Counted from the first letter of the stretch, positions 17,126 to 28,442 are shown. The stretch is DNA of 64,000 bases from an uncultured Oceanospirillales bacterium (GCA_913055655.1 CAJXKA010000001.1:992842-1056841); one strand, 5' to 3'. Notes: generated from the letters alone by a model not told the origin. Translations and numbers: made by a program.

Positions 17126-18112
17126 TCAGACGGAGGCCAGGGCCGCGGGCGGCCAGTTTTCCAGCTTCATGCCGAGGGACAGTTCGTGCTGGGTCAGCAC
17201 GTCCTTGATCTCGGTCAGGGATTTCTTGCCCAGGTTCGGGGTCTTCAGCAGTTCCACCTCGGTGCGCTGCACCAGGTCGCCGATGTACAGAATGCTCTCG
17301 GCTTTCAGGCAGTTCGCTGAACGCACGGTCAGTTCCAGGTCGTCGATCGGGCGCAGCAGCACCGGGTCGATTTCCTGGGATTTTTCTTCCTCGATGGCCT
17401 CGGTGCGCGCCTTGAAATCGACGAACACGGACAACTGGTCGGCCAGGATGTTGGCGGCCAGCTTGACGGCGGCTTCACAGTCCAGCGTGCCGTTGGTCTC
17501 GATATCCAGGACCAGCTTGTCCAGGTTGGTACGCTGTTCGACACGGGCCGCTTCCACGGCGTATGCGACGCGGCGCACCGGGCAGAAAGAAGCGTCCAGC
17601 ATCAGCCGGCCGATCGGGCGGCTTTCCTGGTCACCGATGGTCAGCTGTGCGGCCGGCTGGTAACCGACGCCGCGGGCGACCTTCAGCTGCATGTTGATGC
17701 TGCCGTCCTTGGTCAGGTGGCAGATCACGTGATCGGGGTTCACCACTTCAACGTCATGATCGACGGTGATGTCACCGGCCGTGACCGGGCCCGTGCCCTT
17801 CTTGCTCAGGGTCAGGGTGGCTTCTTCACGCTCGTGCATGCGCAGGGCCACGCCCTTCAGGTTCAGCAGCACTTCGATGATGTCTTCCTGCAGGCCTTCC
17901 ACCGCGGTGTACTCATGCAGCACGCCGTCGATCTCGACCTCGACGATGGCGCAGCCGGGGATGGAAGACAGCAGCACGCGCCGCAGCGCGTTGCCCAGGG
18001 TGTGCCCGAAGCCACGCTCGAGCGGTTCGAGCGAGATACGGGCGCGGTTCGGGTTGACTTCGTCGACGCCGACCGCCTTGGGTTTCAGCATTTTATCAAT
18101 GGCATCCATCAT
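17126..18112 (-). CDS. rpoA: RNA polymerase alpha subunit
   Basis: 328 residues. The N-terminal domain drives alpha dimerisation and assembly of beta and beta' ([23 protein letters not shown]). After a flexible acidic linker, the C-terminal domain binds UP elements and activators ([35 protein letters not shown]). The frame begins with two Met codons (18112, 18109); either may be used. Located between rpsD and rplQ as in other gammaproteobacteria. Confidence 0.97.
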   Translation of the reverse strand: MMDAIDKMLKPKAVGVDEVNPNRARISLEPLERGFGHTLGNALRRVLLSSIPGCAIVEVEIDGVLHEYTAVEGLQEDIIEVLLNLKGVALRMHEREEATLTLSKKGTGPVTAGDITVDHDVEVVNPDHVICHLTKDGSINMQLKVARGVGYQPAAQLTIGDQESRPIGRLMLDASFCPVRRVAYAVEAARVEQRTNLDKLVLDIETNGTLDCEAAVKLAANILADQLSVFVDFKARTEAIEEEKSQEIDPVLLRPIDDLELTVRSANCLKAESILYIGDLVQRTEVELLKTPNLGKKSLTEIKDVLTQHELSLGMKLENWPPAALASV

Positions 18113-18147
18113 GGGATGTAGACCTCGCAGGTTGATTCCATGGATTT

Positions 18148-18172
18148 CCCGGCAGGCGCGCGGCCTGCCGGG
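18148..18172 (-). other. Intercistronic hairpin between rpsD and rpoA
   Basis: Perfect 9-bp stem CCCGGCAGG / CCTGCCGGG with a 7-base loop and no T-run. It lies 13 bp after the rpsD stop. It is more likely an mRNA-stabilising or processing element that sets rpoA dosage than a terminator (inference). Confidence 0.55.
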
Positions 18173-18185
18173 TCATCGGTATTAC

Positions 18186-18812
18186 TTACTTGGAGTACAG
18201 CTCGACGATGAGCTGCTCGTTGATGTCGGCCGGAAGCTCGTCGCGGTCCGGCAGGCGCTTGAAAACGCCCTCGGCCTTGTCGGCGTTCACGTCCAGCCAG
18301 CCACCGACGGCGTCGATTTCCTGGCTCATGGTGATGGCTTCCTTCACGCGGAGCTGGTTCTTCGCCTTCTCGGTCAGGCCGATGGTGTCACCCTCGGCAA
18401 CCTGGTAAGACGGAATGTTCACCTTGGAACCGTTCACCGTGATGGACTTGTGCGACACCAGCTGGCGGGCCTGTGCGCGGGTGACCGCGAAGCCCATGCG
18501 GTAGACGACGTTGTCCAGCCGGCCTTCCAGCAGGTTCAGCAGGTTTTCGCCGGTGGAACCCTTCTGCTGCGCCGCTTTCTTGTAGTAGTTGCGGAACTGC
18601 TTTTCGAGGATGCCGTAGATACGACGTACTTTCTGCTTTTCACGCAGCTGCAGCGCGTAATCGGACAGGCGCTGGCGGCGGCTGCTGCCATGCTGGCCCG
18701 GGGGCTGGTTCAGCTTGCACTTCGACTCCAGGCCGCGCGCCGGGCTCTTCAGCCCGAGGTCGACGCCTTCGCGACGCGCCAGCTTGCAGGTGGGTCCTGT
18801 ATACCTTGCCAT
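18186..18812 (-). CDS. rpsD: 30S ribosomal protein S4
   Basis: 208 residues, starting [19 protein letters not shown]. The S4 RNA-binding fold is seen in [20 protein letters not shown] and the following [16 protein letters not shown]4 nucleates 16S 5'-domain assembly and, in E. coli, represses the alpha operon. It lacks the Cys-rich zinc N-terminus. 12 bp after rpsK. Confidence 0.97.
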   Translation of the reverse strand: MARYTGPTCKLARREGVDLGLKSPARGLESKCKLNQPPGQHGSSRRQRLSDYALQLREKQKVRRIYGILEKQFRNYYKKAAQQKGSTGENLLNLLEGRLDNVVYRMGFAVTRAQARQLVSHKSITVNGSKVNIPSYQVAEGDTIGLTEKAKNQLRVKEAITMSQEIDAVGGWLDVNADKAEGVFKRLPDRDELPADINEQLIVELYSK

Positions 18813-18824
18813 GATGCTCTACTC

Positions 18825-19214
18825 CTACACGCGACGCTTTTTCGGGGGACGACATCCGTTATGCGGAATGGGCGTCACGTCCACGATGTTGGTGATCTTG
18901 TAACCGAGCGCATGCAGGGCGCGCACGGATGATTCACGACCCGGCCCCGGACCCTTGACCCGGACTTCCAGGTTCTTCAGGCCGTAATCCTGCGCGGCAC
19001 GGCCGGCGTTTTCGGCGGCCACCTGCGCGGCAAACGGGGTGCTCTTGCGCGAACCACGGAAGCCGGCGCCGCCGGACGTGGCCCACGACAGCACGTTCCC
19101 CTGCCGGTCGCTGAGGGTGATGATCGTGTTGTTGAAGGACGCATGAACGTGGGCGATCCCGTCGACCACTGTGCGTTTTGCCTTCTTCTTGACTCTTGCT
19201 TTGGGCTTAGCCAT
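18825..19214 (-). CDS. rpsK: 30S ribosomal protein S11
   Basis: 129 residues. Family blocks are [55 protein letters not shown] and the C-terminal [19 protein letters not shown]11 is part of the 30S platform near the mRNA exit. It lies between rpsM and rpsD with 27 bp and 12 bp spacers. Confidence 0.97.
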   Translation of the reverse strand: MAKPKARVKKKAKRTVVDGIAHVHASFNNTIITLSDRQGNVLSWATSGGAGFRGSRKSTPFAAQVAAENAGRAAQDYGLKNLEVRVKGPGPGRESSVRALHALGYKITNIVDVTPIPHNGCRPPKKRRV

Positions 19215-19241
19215 CTCTGAATACCATTCTCGACGTTAGTC

Positions 19242-19598
19242 TTATCGCTTGATGGGACGACGCGGACCCTTACGGGTACGTGCATTCGTCTTCGTCTGCT
19301 GACCGCGCACGGGCAGGCCGCGACGATGACGCAGGCCGCGGTAGCAACCCAGGTCCATCAGGCGCTTGATGTTCATCGCCGTTTCACGACGCAGATCGCC
19401 TTCAACATTGAAGCGAGCCACCTCGGCGCGAACGGTTTCGACTTCCGGTTCAGTCAGGTCACGAACCCTGGTCGACGGCTCGATGCCGGCGGCTTCACAA
19501 ATCTGCAAAGCACGCGTGCGGCCAATGCCGTAAATCTGCGTCAGGGCCACCCAGGTATGTTTCTGGACTGGCAAATTGACACCCGCGATGCGAGCCAT
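19242..19598 (-). CDS. rpsM: 30S ribosomal protein S13
   Basis: 118 residues, starting [19 protein letters not shown]. It has the helix-hairpin block [19 protein letters not shown] and the basic tail [21 protein letters not shown]13 contacts the P-site tRNA and L5 in the head bridge. It is the first gene of the alpha operon, with its own strong -10 about 50 bp upstream. Confidence 0.97.
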   Translation of the reverse strand: MARIAGVNLPVQKHTWVALTQIYGIGRTRALQICEAAGIEPSTRVRDLTEPEVETVRAEVARFNVEGDLRRETAMNIKRLMDLGCYRGLRHRRGLPVRGQQTKTNARTRKGPRRPIKR

Positions 19599-19646
19599 AT
19601 TCCTTACTCCTGCTACGGTTCTTGACCGCCCGAAATCAAACGGTCA

Positions 19647-19675
19647 ATTATATCCAATAATCTAGATCGTTAAAA
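19647..19675 (-). promoter_or_regulatory. Candidate internal promoter of the alpha operon
   Basis: On the minus strand a perfect TATAAT (19647-19652) follows an AT-rich tract, with a weak TTTTAA at -35 (17-bp spacer). It sits in the 107-bp gap between rpmJ and rpsM, in AT-rich DNA unlike its surroundings. A 14-bp palindrome (CCTGTCG-CGACAGG, 19687-19700) lies just upstream, next to the rpmJ stop. Confidence 0.5.
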
Positions 19676-19705
19676 GCCTGCAAATGCCTGTCGCGACAGG
19701 GCGAA

Positions 19706-19819
19706 TTAACCCTGGCGCTGCTTGTGCTTCTTGTCGGAGCAGATCACGAAGACCACGCCCTTGCGACGCACCACCTTGCAGTTGCGGCAGATTTTCTTGA
19801 CTGAAGCTTGCACTTTCAT
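19706..19819 (-). CDS. rpmJ: 50S ribosomal protein L36, zinc-binding type
   Basis: 37 residues ([20 protein letters not shown] and on). Cys11, Cys14, Cys27 and His32 form the zinc ribbon of the C+ paralogue, so this is the zinc-dependent form. It lies 19 bp after secY. L36 binds 23S rRNA late in 50S assembly. Confidence 0.97.
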   Translation of the reverse strand: MKVQASVKKICRNCKVVRRKGVVFVICSDKKHKQRQG

Positions 19820-19838
19820 GGCAGCTCTCCTCGGTTCC

Positions 19839-21182
19839 TTATCGCTTCACCACGCCCGAACGGCCGTAGGACTTCAAATTGGCCTTTTTCATCAGGCTGT
19901 CGTACTTGTGCGAGATCAGGTGGGCCTGGACCTGGGCAATGAAGTCCATGATCACGACCACCACGATCAGCACGGATGTGCCGCCGAAATAGAACGGCAC
20001 TGACCAGAACACCTGCATGATGTCCGGCAGCAGGCAGACCGCCACCAGGTAGAGCGAGCCCACCATGGTCAGGCGTGTCAGCACGGTATCAATGTAATCC
20101 GCCGTCTGGCGCCCCGGACGGATGCCCGGGATGAACGCACCCGATCGTTTCAGGTTGTCCGCCGTCTCCTTCGAATTGAACACGATCGCCGTGTAGAAAA
20201 AGCAGAAGAAGATGATCAGGCCCGAAAACAGGATCGTGTACGGCAGGTTGCCCGGCGTCAGCGCCGCGGCCACGTCCGTCAGGAACGACAGTTCCTCGGT
20301 CGAACTGAACCAGGTCGCCAGCGTCGACGGGAAAATCACGATGCTGGAGGCGAAAATGGCCGGGATCACGCCGGACATGTTCAGCTTCAGCGGCAGGTGC
20401 GTCTGCTGGTTCTGGTAAGCCACCCTGCCCTGGCGCTGCGCGTAGTTCACCGTGATGCGGCGCTGACCACGCTCCACCTTGACGATGAAGTAGATCACGC
20501 CCAGCACCAGCGCGGAGATCATCAGCACGGCCGGGATGCTCAGCTGGCCGGTATTGACCAGTTCCAGCGTACCGGCCACCGCGCGCGGCAGCCCCGCGAC
20601 GATGCCCGCGAAGATGATCAGCGAAATGCCGTTACCCACGCCACGCTCGGTAATCTGCTCACCCAGCCACATCAGGAAGATGCTGCCGGCTGTCAGCGTC
20701 ACGACCGCCGTGAACAGGAAGCCGAAGCCCGGCGCGTAGACCACGTTGGACTGCGCCTGCAGGGCGATGGCCACTGAACCGGCCTGGAACGCCGCCAGCA
20801 CGATGGTGAAGATACGCGTGTACTGCGTAATCTTCTGCCGCCCGCTGGAGCCTTCTTTCTTCAGCTGCTGGAGCTGCGGAATCACGCTCGACATCAGCTG
20901 CATGATGATGCTGGCAGAAATGTACGGCATGACGCCCAGCGCGAACAGCGAGAATCGCTCCAGCGCGCCGCCGGTGAACAGGTTGAACACGTCGATGATC
21001 GTGCCTTCCTGCGAGTTCATGAACTGCAGCAGGGCCTGGGGGCTCACACCCGGAACGGGAATGAACGTACCCACGCGGTACACGATCAGCGCCACGAAGA
21101 CGAACAGCAGCCGCTGACGTAGTTCCGTCAACCGGCCGATGCCGCCCAGGGTATCCGCCATTTGTGAGGGCGAACGCGCCAT
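19839..21182 (-). CDS. secY: Protein translocase subunit SecY
   Basis: 447 residues with ten predicted membrane helices. Forms the SecYEG channel with SecE (encoded at 46880-47257) and SecG. Seen are the plug region after helix 1 ([15 protein letters not shown]), [28 protein letters not shown], and the cytosolic loop with [10 protein letters not shown] and [15 protein letters not shown], which docks SecA or the ribosome. Its start overlaps the rplO stop by one base (TAATG), giving translational coupling inside the spc operon. Confidence 0.97.
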   Translation of the reverse strand: MARSPSQMADTLGGIGRLTELRQRLLFVFVALIVYRVGTFIPVPGVSPQALLQFMNSQEGTIIDVFNLFTGGALERFSLFALGVMPYISASIIMQLMSSVIPQLQQLKKEGSSGRQKITQYTRIFTIVLAAFQAGSVAIALQAQSNVVYAPGFGFLFTAVVTLTAGSIFLMWLGEQITERGVGNGISLIIFAGIVAGLPRAVAGTLELVNTGQLSIPAVLMISALVLGVIYFIVKVERGQRRITVNYAQRQGRVAYQNQQTHLPLKLNMSGVIPAIFASSIVIFPSTLATWFSSTEELSFLTDVAAALTPGNLPYTILFSGLIIFFCFFYTAIVFNSKETADNLKRSGAFIPGIRPGRQTADYIDTVLTRLTMVGSLYLVAVCLLPDIMQVFWSVPFYFGGTSVLIVVVVIMDFIAQVQAHLISHKYDSLMKKANLKSYGRSGVVKR

Positions 21183-21613
21183 TATTCGACCTTGCCTCCG
21201 GCCGCTTCAATAGCGGACTGGGCGCCCTTCGTGGCCTTGATGCCTTTCAGGGTAATCGCCCGGTCGATTTCACCGGTGTTGATGACCTTGACGGTGCGCA
21301 CGTCGGCGGCGACCAGGCCCGAAGCCTTCAGGGCCTCCAGGTCGATCACGTCAGCCTTGACGGACGCCAGCTGGTACAGGCGCAGTTCGGCATTGAAACG
21401 GGCCGTCTTGGAGGCGAAGCCACGCTTCGGCAACCGGCGCTGCAGCGGCATCTGGCCGCCTTCGAAGCCGACCTTGTGGAAACCGCCTGAACGCGACTTC
21501 TGGCCCTTGTGACCCCGGCCGGCCGTTTTGCCCAGGCCGGAACCGATACCACGGCCGACGCGCTTGCGCGCCTTTTTGCTGCCCTCGGCGGGGCTCAGCT
21601 GATTCAGTTTCAT
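21182..21613 (-). CDS. rplO: 50S ribosomal protein L15
   Basis: 143 residues from ATG 21613; the frame is open to 21715, but the family start [20 protein letters not shown] fixes it. The glycine-rich [21 protein letters not shown] tract threads through 23S rRNA. Overlaps secY by 1 bp. Confidence 0.97.
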   Translation of the reverse strand: MKLNQLSPAEGSKKARKRVGRGIGSGLGKTAGRGHKGQKSRSGGFHKVGFEGGQMPLQRRLPKRGFASKTARFNAELRLYQLASVKADVIDLEALKASGLVAADVRTVKVINTGEIDRAITLKGIKATKGAQSAIEAAGGKVE

Positions 21614-21665
21614 CGTCTTGGTCCTTTCCTTAACGTAGGTTCGCAGAAGCGACATGAGCCTAAGC

Positions 21666-21854
21666 TCAGCCCTCTTCCACTCGCACCATGTAATTAATCT
21701 TGTTAACCATGCCACGCACAGACGGCGTGTCCTCGAGTTCCACCGTGTGGTGCATGCGCTTCAGTCCCAGGCCGCGAACGCATTCGCGGTGGCTCGGCTG
21801 GGCGCTGATCGGAGACCGCACCAGGGTGACCTTGATCGTGTCTTTCTTGGCCAT
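21666..21854 (-). CDS. rpmD: 50S ribosomal protein L30
   Basis: 62 residues starting [17 protein letters not shown] at ATG 21854; the longer frame upstream runs through rpsE out of phase. Contains [19 protein letters not shown] and ends in INYMVRV, typical of L30. It starts 4 bp after rpsE. Confidence 0.96.
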   Translation of the reverse strand: MAKKDTIKVTLVRSPISAQPSHRECVRGLGLKRMHHTVELEDTPSVRGMVNKINYMVRVEEG

Positions 21855-21858
21855 CGTC

Positions 21859-22371
21859 TTAAACCAGGTTCGCCTTGATTTCCTCGACCGGCTTACCGCG
21901 CTTGGCGGCCACCGAATCGGGGCTGTACATCTGCTGCAGACCCTTGATGGTCGCGCGCACCAGGTTGATCGGTGCGTTTGAACCCAGGGACTTGGCCAGC
22001 ACGTTGTGAACGCCCACGGCTTCCAGCACCGCACGCATCGGGCCGCCGGCAATCACGCCGGTACCTTCCGATGCGGGCTGCATGTAGATGCGCGAGCCAC
22101 TGTGGGTGGCTTTCACCGGGTGCCACAGCGTGGTGCCGTTCAGCGGCACGTTGATCATGTTGGCGCGGGCCTTTTCCATGGACTTCTGGATGGCAACCGG
22201 CACTTCACGCGCCTTGCCGTACCCAAAACCCACCTTGCCGTTGCCGTCGCCGACCACGCTCAGCGCGGTGAAGCCGAAGATCCGACCGCCCTTGACCACC
22301 TTGGCCACGCGGTTCACGGATACCAGCTTCTCCAGCATCCCGTCGCCATTGTCTCTGTCGATATTTGACAT
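21859..22371 (-). CDS. rpsE: 30S ribosomal protein S5
   Basis: 170 residues. The double-stranded RNA-binding part is [20 protein letters not shown] and [16 protein letters not shown]; the C-terminal half has [21 protein letters not shown]5 helps decoding accuracy. It overlaps no neighbour; rplR ends 38 bp upstream. Confidence 0.97.
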   Translation of the reverse strand: MSNIDRDNGDGMLEKLVSVNRVAKVVKGGRIFGFTALSVVGDGNGKVGFGYGKAREVPVAIQKSMEKARANMINVPLNGTTLWHPVKATHSGSRIYMQPASEGTGVIAGGPMRAVLEAVGVHNVLAKSLGSNAPINLVRATIKGLQQMYSPDSVAAKRGKPVEEIKANLV

Positions 22372-22408
22372 CTGTCCTTACCTGCTCAGTTGATTCCGAC
22401 CCCGGGGA

Positions 22409-22765
22409 TCAGAATTTCAGTCCGCCTTCACGGGCCGCATCGGCCAGTTCCTTGATCCGGCCGTGGTACTTGAAGCCGGAGCGATCGAACGCCACCTGGT
22501 CCACGCCGGCGGCCGTAGCCTTCTCGGCGATGGCCTTGCCCACGGCAGCCGCGGCTGCCCGGTTGCCGGTGCCTTCCAGGCCCTTGGCCACGTCCTTCTG
22601 GACGGTGGAAGCCGTGACCAGCACATTGCCGCCACCGGCCGCGATGACCTGGGCGTAGATGTGGCGACCGCTGCGGTGCACCGTCAGGCGCGGCACATCC
22701 TGCTTGAGGATGCGTGCACGCGACTTGCGGGCGCGGCGAAGTCTTGAAGTCTTCTTGTTCATCAT
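22409..22765 (-). CDS. rplR: 50S ribosomal protein L18
   Basis: 118 residues. Basic N-terminus ([16 protein letters not shown]) followed by [15 protein letters not shown] and the [18 protein letters not shown] block. L18 carries 5S rRNA with L5. Two adjacent Met codons exist (22765, 22762), with GAGGT upstream. Confidence 0.97.
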   Translation of the reverse strand: MMNKKTSRLRRARKSRARILKQDVPRLTVHRSGRHIYAQVIAAGGGNVLVTASTVQKDVAKGLEGTGNRAAAAAVGKAIAEKATAAGVDQVAFDRSGFKYHGRIKELADAAREGGLKF

Positions 22766-22788
22766 CGATTACCTCAAACGCCGAAGGC

Positions 22789-23316
22789 TTACGCCTTCTT
22801 GGCCTCCTTGCGGACAACCCGTTCGTCGCTGTAACGAACGCCCTTGCCCTTGTACGGTTCCGGCGGACGGAAGGCGCGGATCTCGGCCGCTGCCTGGCCC
22901 ACACGCTGCTTGTCGCAACCCTTCAGCACGATCTCGGTCTGGCTGGGGGTCTCGACGGAAACGCCTTCCGGCATTTCGTAGTCGATCGGGTGCGAGAAAC
23001 CCAGCTGCAGGTTCAGCTTGCTGCCCTGCGCCTGCGCGCGGTAGCCGACGCCGACCAGGTTCAGCTTCCGCTCAAAGCCTTCGCTGACGCCCACCACCAT
23101 GTTGTTCAGCAGCGCGCGGAAGGTACCGGCCATGGCCACGTCCTTCTTGCCGCTCCACTTGATGGCGCAGTTGCCATCGTCCATCTCGACACTGACCGAC
23201 GGGTGCAGCGCCATTTCGAGATTGCCCTTCGGGCCCTTGACCCGAACCTGCTGGCCGTCGATGTTGAATTCGACACCCTGCGGGATCGTGATCGGATTGT
23301 TCGCTACGCGTGACAT
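22789..23316 (-). CDS. rplF: 50S ribosomal protein L6
   Basis: 175 residues from ATG 23316 ([18 protein letters not shown]); the extra open frame upstream is not family sequence. The C-terminal lobe has [20 protein letters not shown] and [11 protein letters not shown], which contact the sarcin-ricin region. Confidence 0.97.
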   Translation of the reverse strand: MSRVANNPITIPQGVEFNIDGQQVRVKGPKGNLEMALHPSVSVEMDDGNCAIKWSGKKDVAMAGTFRALLNNMVVGVSEGFERKLNLVGVGYRAQAQGSKLNLQLGFSHPIDYEMPEGVSVETPSQTEIVLKGCDKQRVGQAAAEIRAFRPPEPYKGKGVRYSDERVVRKEAKKA

Positions 23317-23338
23317 CGTTGTTCTCCTCGTTCCGCGA

Positions 23339-23734
23339 TCAGGCCACGAAACACAGCACTTCGCCGCCATGGCCCGCGTCGCGCGCGGCCTTGTCGGTCA
23401 TGATGCCGTGCGACGTGCTGACAATGGCGACACCCAGGCCGTCAAACACGCGCGGAATATCGTCCTTGCCGCGATACTGGCGCAGGCCCGGACGGCTGTA
23501 GCGCTTCACCATGTCGATGGCGCCCTTGCCCTGGAAGTACTTCAGCGTCACTTCCAGTTCCGGCTTGCCACCGTTCTCGTCGACGGCGAAGTCGTTGATG
23601 AAACCTTCATCTTTCAGCACCGCGGCAATGCCGGTCTTCACCTTGGAAGACGGCATGCGCACGACGGCCTTGTTGGTGGCCTGCGCGTTGCGAATCCGGG
23701 TCAACATGTCCGAAATCGGATCAGTCATGCTCAT
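23339..23734 (-). CDS. rpsH: 30S ribosomal protein S8
   Basis: 131 residues starting [18 protein letters not shown]; ends with the conserved [20 protein letters not shown] region and CFVA. S8 binds 16S helix 21 and, in E. coli, represses the spc operon at the rplE start. Confidence 0.97.
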   Translation of the reverse strand: MSMTDPISDMLTRIRNAQATNKAVVRMPSSKVKTGIAAVLKDEGFINDFAVDENGGKPELEVTLKYFQGKGAIDMVKRYSRPGLRQYRGKDDIPRVFDGLGVAIVSTSHGIMTDKAARDAGHGGEVLCFVA

Positions 23735-23786
23735 GTCAGTAGTCCTGTTCTAATACCTTGATCGGGTCCGAAATGCGGTCCCGGCT

Positions 23787-24092
23787 TTACCAGCTGGCCT
23801 TGCGCAGGCCCGGCACGTCACCGCGCATGGCGGCTTCGCGGAGCTTGTTACGGCCCAGGCCGAACTTGCGATAGAAGCCACGCGGACGTCCGGACAGCGC
23901 GCAACGGTTACGCTGGCGCGACGGGCTGGAGTCACGGGGCAGCTTCTGCAGGGCGAACATCGCGTCCTGCTTGGCTTCGAAATCCTGCTCCGGGTCGGCG
24001 ATGACCGCTTTCAGCTGGGTACGCTTGTCAGCGTACTTTTTCGCCAGCTTTTCACGGCGCTTCTCGCGGTTGATCATGCTCTTCTTGGCCAT
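23787..24092 (-). CDS. rpsN: 30S ribosomal protein S14, non-zinc type
   Basis: 101 residues ([19 protein letters not shown]). The long form lacks the CxxC...CxxC zinc motif, in contrast to zinc-type L36 in the same cluster. The C-terminal [20 protein letters not shown] block is conserved. 14 bp after rplE. Confidence 0.97.
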   Translation of the reverse strand: MAKKSMINREKRREKLAKKYADKRTQLKAVIADPEQDFEAKQDAMFALQKLPRDSSPSRQRNRCALSGRPRGFYRKFGLGRNKLREAAMRGDVPGLRKASW

Positions 24093-24105
24093 CTGGGTTA
24101 CCTGC

Positions 24106-24648
24106 TCACTTTTCCTTGAACGGGAAGCTGAACGCTTTCAGCAGCGCCAGGCCTTCCGCATCATCTTTCGCCGTGGTCGTGATGGTGATGTCCATGCCAC
24201 GGATCGCGTCGACCTGGTCGAAATCGATCTCGGGGAAGACAATCTGTTCCTTCACGCCAAACGAGTAATTGCCACGACCGTCGAATGACTTGCGGTTCAG
24301 GCCGCGGAAGTCACGCACACGCGGGATCGCCACGTTCACCAGGCGGTCGAGGAATTCGTACATCTTTTCCTTGCGCAGGGTGACCTTGCAGCCGATCGGC
24401 CAGCCGTCGCGAATCTTGAACGACGCCACTGACTTGCGGGCCTTGGTCACCAGCGGTGCCTGGCCGGTAATGGTCGCCAGGTCCTGTACGGCCCGTTCCA
24501 TCACCTTCTTGTCGGTGGTCGCCTCACCCACACCCATGTTCAGGGTGATCTTGGTGATCTTCGGCACCGCCATCGTGTTCTCGATTCCCAGCTCTTTCAT
24601 GAGCTGCGGAATGACGGTCTCTTTGTAATATTCCTGCAAACGGGACAT
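24106..24648 (-). CDS. rplE: 50S ribosomal protein L5
   Basis: 180 residues from ATG 24648 ([19 protein letters not shown]). Blocks: [51 protein letters not shown] and [19 protein letters not shown]. Binds 5S rRNA and contacts S13 and P-site tRNA. Separated from rplX by 11 bp. Confidence 0.97.
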   Translation of the reverse strand: MSRLQEYYKETVIPQLMKELGIENTMAVPKITKITLNMGVGEATTDKKVMERAVQDLATITGQAPLVTKARKSVASFKIRDGWPIGCKVTLRKEKMYEFLDRLVNVAIPRVRDFRGLNRKSFDGRGNYSFGVKEQIVFPEIDFDQVDAIRGMDITITTTAKDDAEGLALLKAFSFPFKEK

Positions 24649-24659
24649 TTTCCTGTACC

Positions 24660-24974
24660 TCAAATGTCGATGGCTTCGCCGTTGGAGCGAAACACTCGAA
24701 CCTTGCTGCCGTCTTCCAGCGTCTTGACGCCCACCCGGTCGGCCTTGCCGGTTGCCGGGTTGAACAGCGCCACGTTGGACACGTGAATGGGCGACTCTTT
24801 CTCGACAATCCCGCCCGCGATATTGCGGTTCGGGTCAGCCTTGGTGTGCCGCTTGACCATGTTCACGTTTTCCACCAGCAGGCGGTCTTCCATCACGCGC
24901 AGCACATGGCCCTTCTGGCCCTTGCTGCGACCGGTGGTCACGACGACTTCGTCGCCTTTCCTGATACGTTTCAT
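24660..24974 (-). CDS. rplX: 50S ribosomal protein L24
   Basis: 104 residues with the KOW motif [20 protein letters not shown], then [15 protein letters not shown] and [20 protein letters not shown]24 is an early assembly initiator on 23S domain I. Lies between rplN and rplE. Confidence 0.97.
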   Translation of the reverse strand: MKRIRKGDEVVVTTGRSKGQKGHVLRVMEDRLLVENVNMVKRHTKADPNRNIAGGIVEKESPIHVSNVALFNPATGKADRVGVKTLEDGSKVRVFRSNGEAIDI

Positions 24975-24990
24975 TGCTATGTCCTCGGGC

Positions 24991-25359
24991 TCAGAGCACT
25001 TCAGGCGCGAGTGAGACGATCTTCATGAACTTCTCACCGCGCAGTTCGCGCGTCACGGGGCCGAAAATACGGGTGCCGATGGGCTCCAGTTTCTGGTTCA
25101 GCAACACCGCGGCGTTGCCGTCGAAACGGATCTTGGAGCCGTCCGGGCGACGCACACCGTTACGGGTGCGAACCACCAGGGCGTTGTACACCTCACCCTT
25201 CTTCACCTTGCCGCGCGGAATGGCGTCCTTGACCGTCACCTTGATGACGTCGCCGATCTGCGCGTAGCGTCGCTTTGAACCGCCCAGCACCTTGATACAC
25301 TGGACCTGGCGCGCACCGCTGTTATCCGCCGCGGCCAGCATGCTCTGCATCTGAATCAT
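24991..25359 (-). CDS. rplN: 50S ribosomal protein L14
   Basis: 122 residues, the invariant length. [20 protein letters not shown] start, [20 protein letters not shown], and C-terminal [20 protein letters not shown]. First gene of the spc section; forms intersubunit bridges. Confidence 0.98.
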   Translation of the reverse strand: MIQMQSMLAAADNSGARQVQCIKVLGGSKRRYAQIGDVIKVTVKDAIPRGKVKKGEVYNALVVRTRNGVRRPDGSKIRFDGNAAVLLNQKLEPIGTRIFGPVTRELRGEKFMKIVSLAPEVL

Positions 25360-25387
25360 CGTTCTTTCCTCGAACCTGTCCGGTTAA

Positions 25388-25648
25388 CTAGACCGCGCGC
25401 TCCACGACTTCGACGACCTTCCAGGCCTTCGACTTCGAGAGCGGACGGCACTCTTCGATCCGGACCGTGTCGCCAGCGGCGGCACTGTTGTCTTCGTCGT
25501 GCGCTTTCACCTTGGTGGAGCGCTTGATGTACTTGCCGTACAGGGCGTGCTTGACGCGACGCTCCAGCAGTACGGTGACGGTTTTGTCCATCTTGTCGCT
25601 GACCACGCGGCCAACCTGGCTGCGTACGACCTTGTCCGCGGTGCTCAT
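25388..25648 (-). CDS. rpsQ: 30S ribosomal protein S17
   Basis: 86 residues: [40 protein letters not shown], and [18 protein letters not shown]. Its start overlaps the rpmC stop (ATGA). Binds 16S 5' domain early in assembly. Confidence 0.97.
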   Translation of the reverse strand: MSTADKVVRSQVGRVVSDKMDKTVTVLLERRVKHALYGKYIKRSTKVKAHDEDNSAAAGDTVRIEECRPLSKSKAWKVVEVVERAV

Positions 25649-25848
25649 GACTCGCTACCTTCCTTCGACTTTTCATTCAGGACGGTCTTCACCCGGGCGA
25701 TATCCCGGCGGACCCGGCGCAGTTCGTTGGGCTGGCCCAGCTGGCCCGTGCCCTTCTGCATCCTGAGGTTGAACTGTTCACGCAGCAGGCCGGTGAGTTC
25801 CTCACGCAGCTCCGCGTCCGACTTTGCTCTTAAATCCTGTGCGTTCAT
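25645..25848 (-). CDS. rpmC: 50S ribosomal protein L29
   Basis: 67 residues from ATG 25848 ([20 protein letters not shown]); a GTG one codon earlier is possible. Helical hairpin with [20 protein letters not shown] and [17 protein letters not shown]. The start overlaps the rplP stop and the stop overlaps the rpsQ start, so all three are coupled. Confidence 0.96.
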   Translation of the reverse strand: MNAQDLRAKSDAELREELTGLLREQFNLRMQKGTGQLGQPNELRRVRRDIARVKTVLNEKSKEGSES

Positions 25849-26261
25849 CACATCACCGAACGGGTCACGAAGGCGGTCTTGACCGCCAGCTTGGCCGCGG
25901 CCAGGCGAAACGCCTCGCGTGCGGCATCCTCGGACACGCCCTGGATTTCATACAGGACGCGACCGGGCTGAATCGGGGCTACCCAGTACTCGACGTTGCC
26001 CTTACCCTTACCCATACGAACCTCGACGGGCTTCTTGGTGATCGGCTTGTCCGGAAACACGCGGATCCAGAGCTTGCCGCCACGCTTGACGTAACGGGTA
26101 ATGGCACGACGGGCGGCCTCGATCTGACGCGCGGTCACAAAACCACGCGTGGTCGCTTTCAGGCCGTACTCACCGAAACTGACGCGGTTGTTCACCTGCG
26201 CCAGGCCGCGGTTACGACCCTTCTGCTGCTTTCTGAATTTGGTGCGTTTTGGCTGCAGCAT
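25848..26261 (-). CDS. rplP: 50S ribosomal protein L16
   Basis: 137 residues: [20 protein letters not shown], then [19 protein letters not shown] and [20 protein letters not shown]. Positions A-site tRNA. The conserved Arg of the RMGKGKG loop, hydroxylated in E. coli, is present. Confidence 0.97.
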   Translation of the reverse strand: MLQPKRTKFRKQQKGRNRGLAQVNNRVSFGEYGLKATTRGFVTARQIEAARRAITRYVKRGGKLWIRVFPDKPITKKPVEVRMGKGKGNVEYWVAPIQPGRVLYEIQGVSEDAAREAFRLAAAKLAVKTAFVTRSVM

Positions 26262-26271
26262 TGCTCAACTC

Positions 26272-26952
26272 CTAACTGGCCGCCTTCTGGCTGCCGGCGT
26301 CGTCGGATTTCTTCTGGGCGTACAGGTCAAAGACCTCACCCTTGTAAATCCAGACCTTGACGCCCAGCACACCGTAGGTGGTCTGTGCTTCCACGAATCC
26401 GTAATCCACATCCGCGCGCAGGGTATGCAGCGGCACCTGGCCTTCGCGGTACCATTCGCTACGGGCGATGTCCGCGCCATTCAGGCGGCCGGACACGTGC
26501 ACCTTGATACCCAGTGCACCCAGGCGCATCGAGTTACCGACCGCACGCTTCATGGCGCGACGGAACATGATGCGACGCTCGAGCTGCTGCGCGATGCCTT
26601 CCGCCACCAGCTGGGCGTCGAGTTCCGGCTTGCGGATCTCGGCGACGGTGATGTGGGTCGGAACCCCCATCAGCTGGCTGACTTCACGGCGCAGGCGGTC
26701 GATGTCCTCGCCCTTTTTGCCGATGACGATACCCGGACGAGCCGTGTGAATCGTGATCCGCGCGGACTTCGCCGGGCGCTCGATCTCGATGCGGCTGACC
26801 GCGGCCTGGGCAAGGCGCTTGCGCAGGAAGTCGCGGACCTCGAGGTCGGACTTCAGCTGCTCGGCGTACTCACCTTTCTCGGCGTACCAGGTCGAATTCC
26901 AGTCCTTGGCGATGCCAAGGCGGATACCTGTCGGATGTACCTTCTGACCCAT
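26272..26952 (-). CDS. rpsC: 30S ribosomal protein S3
   Basis: 226 residues. [20 protein letters not shown] start, KH domain with [17 protein letters not shown], and C-terminal lobe [21 protein letters not shown]3 lines the mRNA entry channel. Last gene pair (rpsC-rplP) of the S10 section are 10 bp apart. Confidence 0.97.
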   Translation of the reverse strand: MGQKVHPTGIRLGIAKDWNSTWYAEKGEYAEQLKSDLEVRDFLRKRLAQAAVSRIEIERPAKSARITIHTARPGIVIGKKGEDIDRLRREVSQLMGVPTHITVAEIRKPELDAQLVAEGIAQQLERRIMFRRAMKRAVGNSMRLGALGIKVHVSGRLNGADIARSEWYREGQVPLHTLRADVDYGFVEAQTTYGVLGVKVWIYKGEVFDLYAQKKSDDAGSQKAAS

Positions 26953-26970
26953 AATCTTTTCCTGGTCCTG

Positions 26971-27306
26971 TTATTCGCTGTCGGCCAGCGTCACGGTGAT
27001 GTGACTGGTCCGCTTCAAAATCCGCGTGCCACGGCCCTTGGCGCGAGCGCGACCACGCTTCATGGTCGGGCCCTCGTCGACACAGATCGCCGAGATTTTC
27101 AGCTCGTCGATGTCTGCGCCTTCGTTATGCTCGGCATTGGCCACCGCTGAGAGCAGGACCTTCTTGACGATGGACGCTGCTTTCTGCGGGCTGAATGCCA
27201 GCAGCTGCTCGGCCTTCTCGACCGGCATGCCGCGAACCTGGTCTGCGACCAGTCGCACTTTCTGCGCGGAAATGCGCGCGCCGTTCAGTTTTGCTGTCAC
27301 TTGCAT
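26971..27306 (-). CDS. rplV: 50S ribosomal protein L22
   Basis: 111 residues: [20 protein letters not shown] and the C-terminal beta-hairpin [20 protein letters not shown], which reaches the exit-tunnel constriction. No insertion of the kind that confers macrolide resistance is evident. Confidence 0.97.
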   Translation of the reverse strand: MQVTAKLNGARISAQKVRLVADQVRGMPVEKAEQLLAFSPQKAASIVKKVLLSAVANAEHNEGADIDELKISAICVDEGPTMKRGRARAKGRGTRILKRTSHITVTLADSE

Positions 27307-27317
27307 GATCGCTACAC

Positions 27318-27590
27318 CTACTTCGTCTTGCGGTCACCGGAGTGACCACGGAACGTACGCGTCACCGCGAATTCGCCCAGCTTGTGACCGATCATCTGCT
27401 CGTTGATCAGGATCGGCATGTGCTGGCGCCCGTTGTGCACCGCGATGGTCAGGCCGACCATGTCGGGCGTGATCATCGAGCGGCGCGACCAGGTCTTGAT
27501 CGGACGCTTGTTGTTGGTCTCCAGCGCCTGCTCGACCTTGGCCGCCAGGTGATGGTCGATAAATGGACCCTTCTTAATTGATCTCGGCAT
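27318..27590 (-). CDS. rpsS: 30S ribosomal protein S19
   Basis: 90 residues: [40 protein letters not shown], and [19 protein letters not shown]. Binds the 30S head with S13. Confidence 0.97.
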   Translation of the reverse strand: MPRSIKKGPFIDHHLAAKVEQALETNNKRPIKTWSRRSMITPDMVGLTIAVHNGRQHMPILINEQMIGHKLGEFAVTRTFRGHSGDRKTK

Positions 27591-27602
27591 CGTACTGTCC
27601 CG

Positions 27603-28430
27603 TTATTTACCTGAGCGCTTACGCACGATGAACTTGTCGGTGCGCTTGTTGCTGCGGGTCTTGTAACCCTTCGTGGGCGTACCCCACGGTGAAACCGGAT
27701 GACGGCCACCGGAAGTCTTGCCCTCACCACCACCATGCGGGTGGTCGACCGGGTTCATGGCGACGCCACGAACGGTCGGGCGGACACCGCGCCAGCGGCG
27801 CGCGCCGGCCTTGCCCAGCTTCTCGAGGTTGTGCTCGGAGTTGGATACCTCGCCGATGGTCGCCTTGCAGCGGGTCGGCACCTTGCGCATCTCGCCGGAG
27901 CGCAGGCGCAGGGTGGCGTACTGGCCTTCACGGGCCACCAGCTGGGCGGCGGCGCCGGCGCTACGCGCCAGCTGTGCGCCCTTGCCCGGCTTCAGCTCCA
28001 CGCAGTGCACCACGGTACCCACCGGGATATTGCGCAGCGGCAGCGTGTTGCCCGGCTTGATGGCCGCTTCACGGCCGCTCATGACCGGGTGACCCGAATG
28101 CACACCCTTCGGCGCGATGATGTAACGGCGCTCGCCGTCCTTGTACAGCACCAGCGCGATATGGGCACTACGGTTCGGATCGTATTCAATACGCTCGACC
28201 TGGCCGGGAATCCCGTCCTTGTCGCGCTTGAAGTCGATCACGCGGTAATGCTGCTTGTGACCGCCACCGCGGTGACGCGTCGTCACCCGGCCCGCATTGT
28301 TGCGGCCACCGGACTTGGACTTCTTTTCCAACAGGGCCGCGTGCGGAGCGCCTTTATGCAGGTGCTCGTGGCGAACCTTGACGACACCACGACGGCCGGG
28401 CGAAGTCGGTTTTGCTTTAACGATTGCCAT
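27603..28430 (-). CDS. rplB: 50S ribosomal protein L2
   Basis: 275 residues. Contains [40 protein letters not shown] and the C-terminal [20 protein letters not shown] loop with the conserved His that approaches the peptidyl transferase centre. Confidence 0.98.
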   Translation of the reverse strand: MAIVKAKPTSPGRRGVVKVRHEHLHKGAPHAALLEKKSKSGGRNNAGRVTTRHRGGGHKQHYRVIDFKRDKDGIPGQVERIEYDPNRSAHIALVLYKDGERRYIIAPKGVHSGHPVMSGREAAIKPGNTLPLRNIPVGTVVHCVELKPGKGAQLARSAGAAAQLVAREGQYATLRLRSGEMRKVPTRCKATIGEVSNSEHNLEKLGKAGARRWRGVRPTVRGVAMNPVDHPHGGGEGKTSGGRHPVSPWGTPTKGYKTRSNKRTDKFIVRKRSGK

Positions 28431-28442
28431 GACTCTTCGTCC

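Noticed and set aside
17766..18932. 388-codon plus-strand frame opposite rpoA and rpsD
   Set aside because: Antisense shadow of two unmistakable genes.
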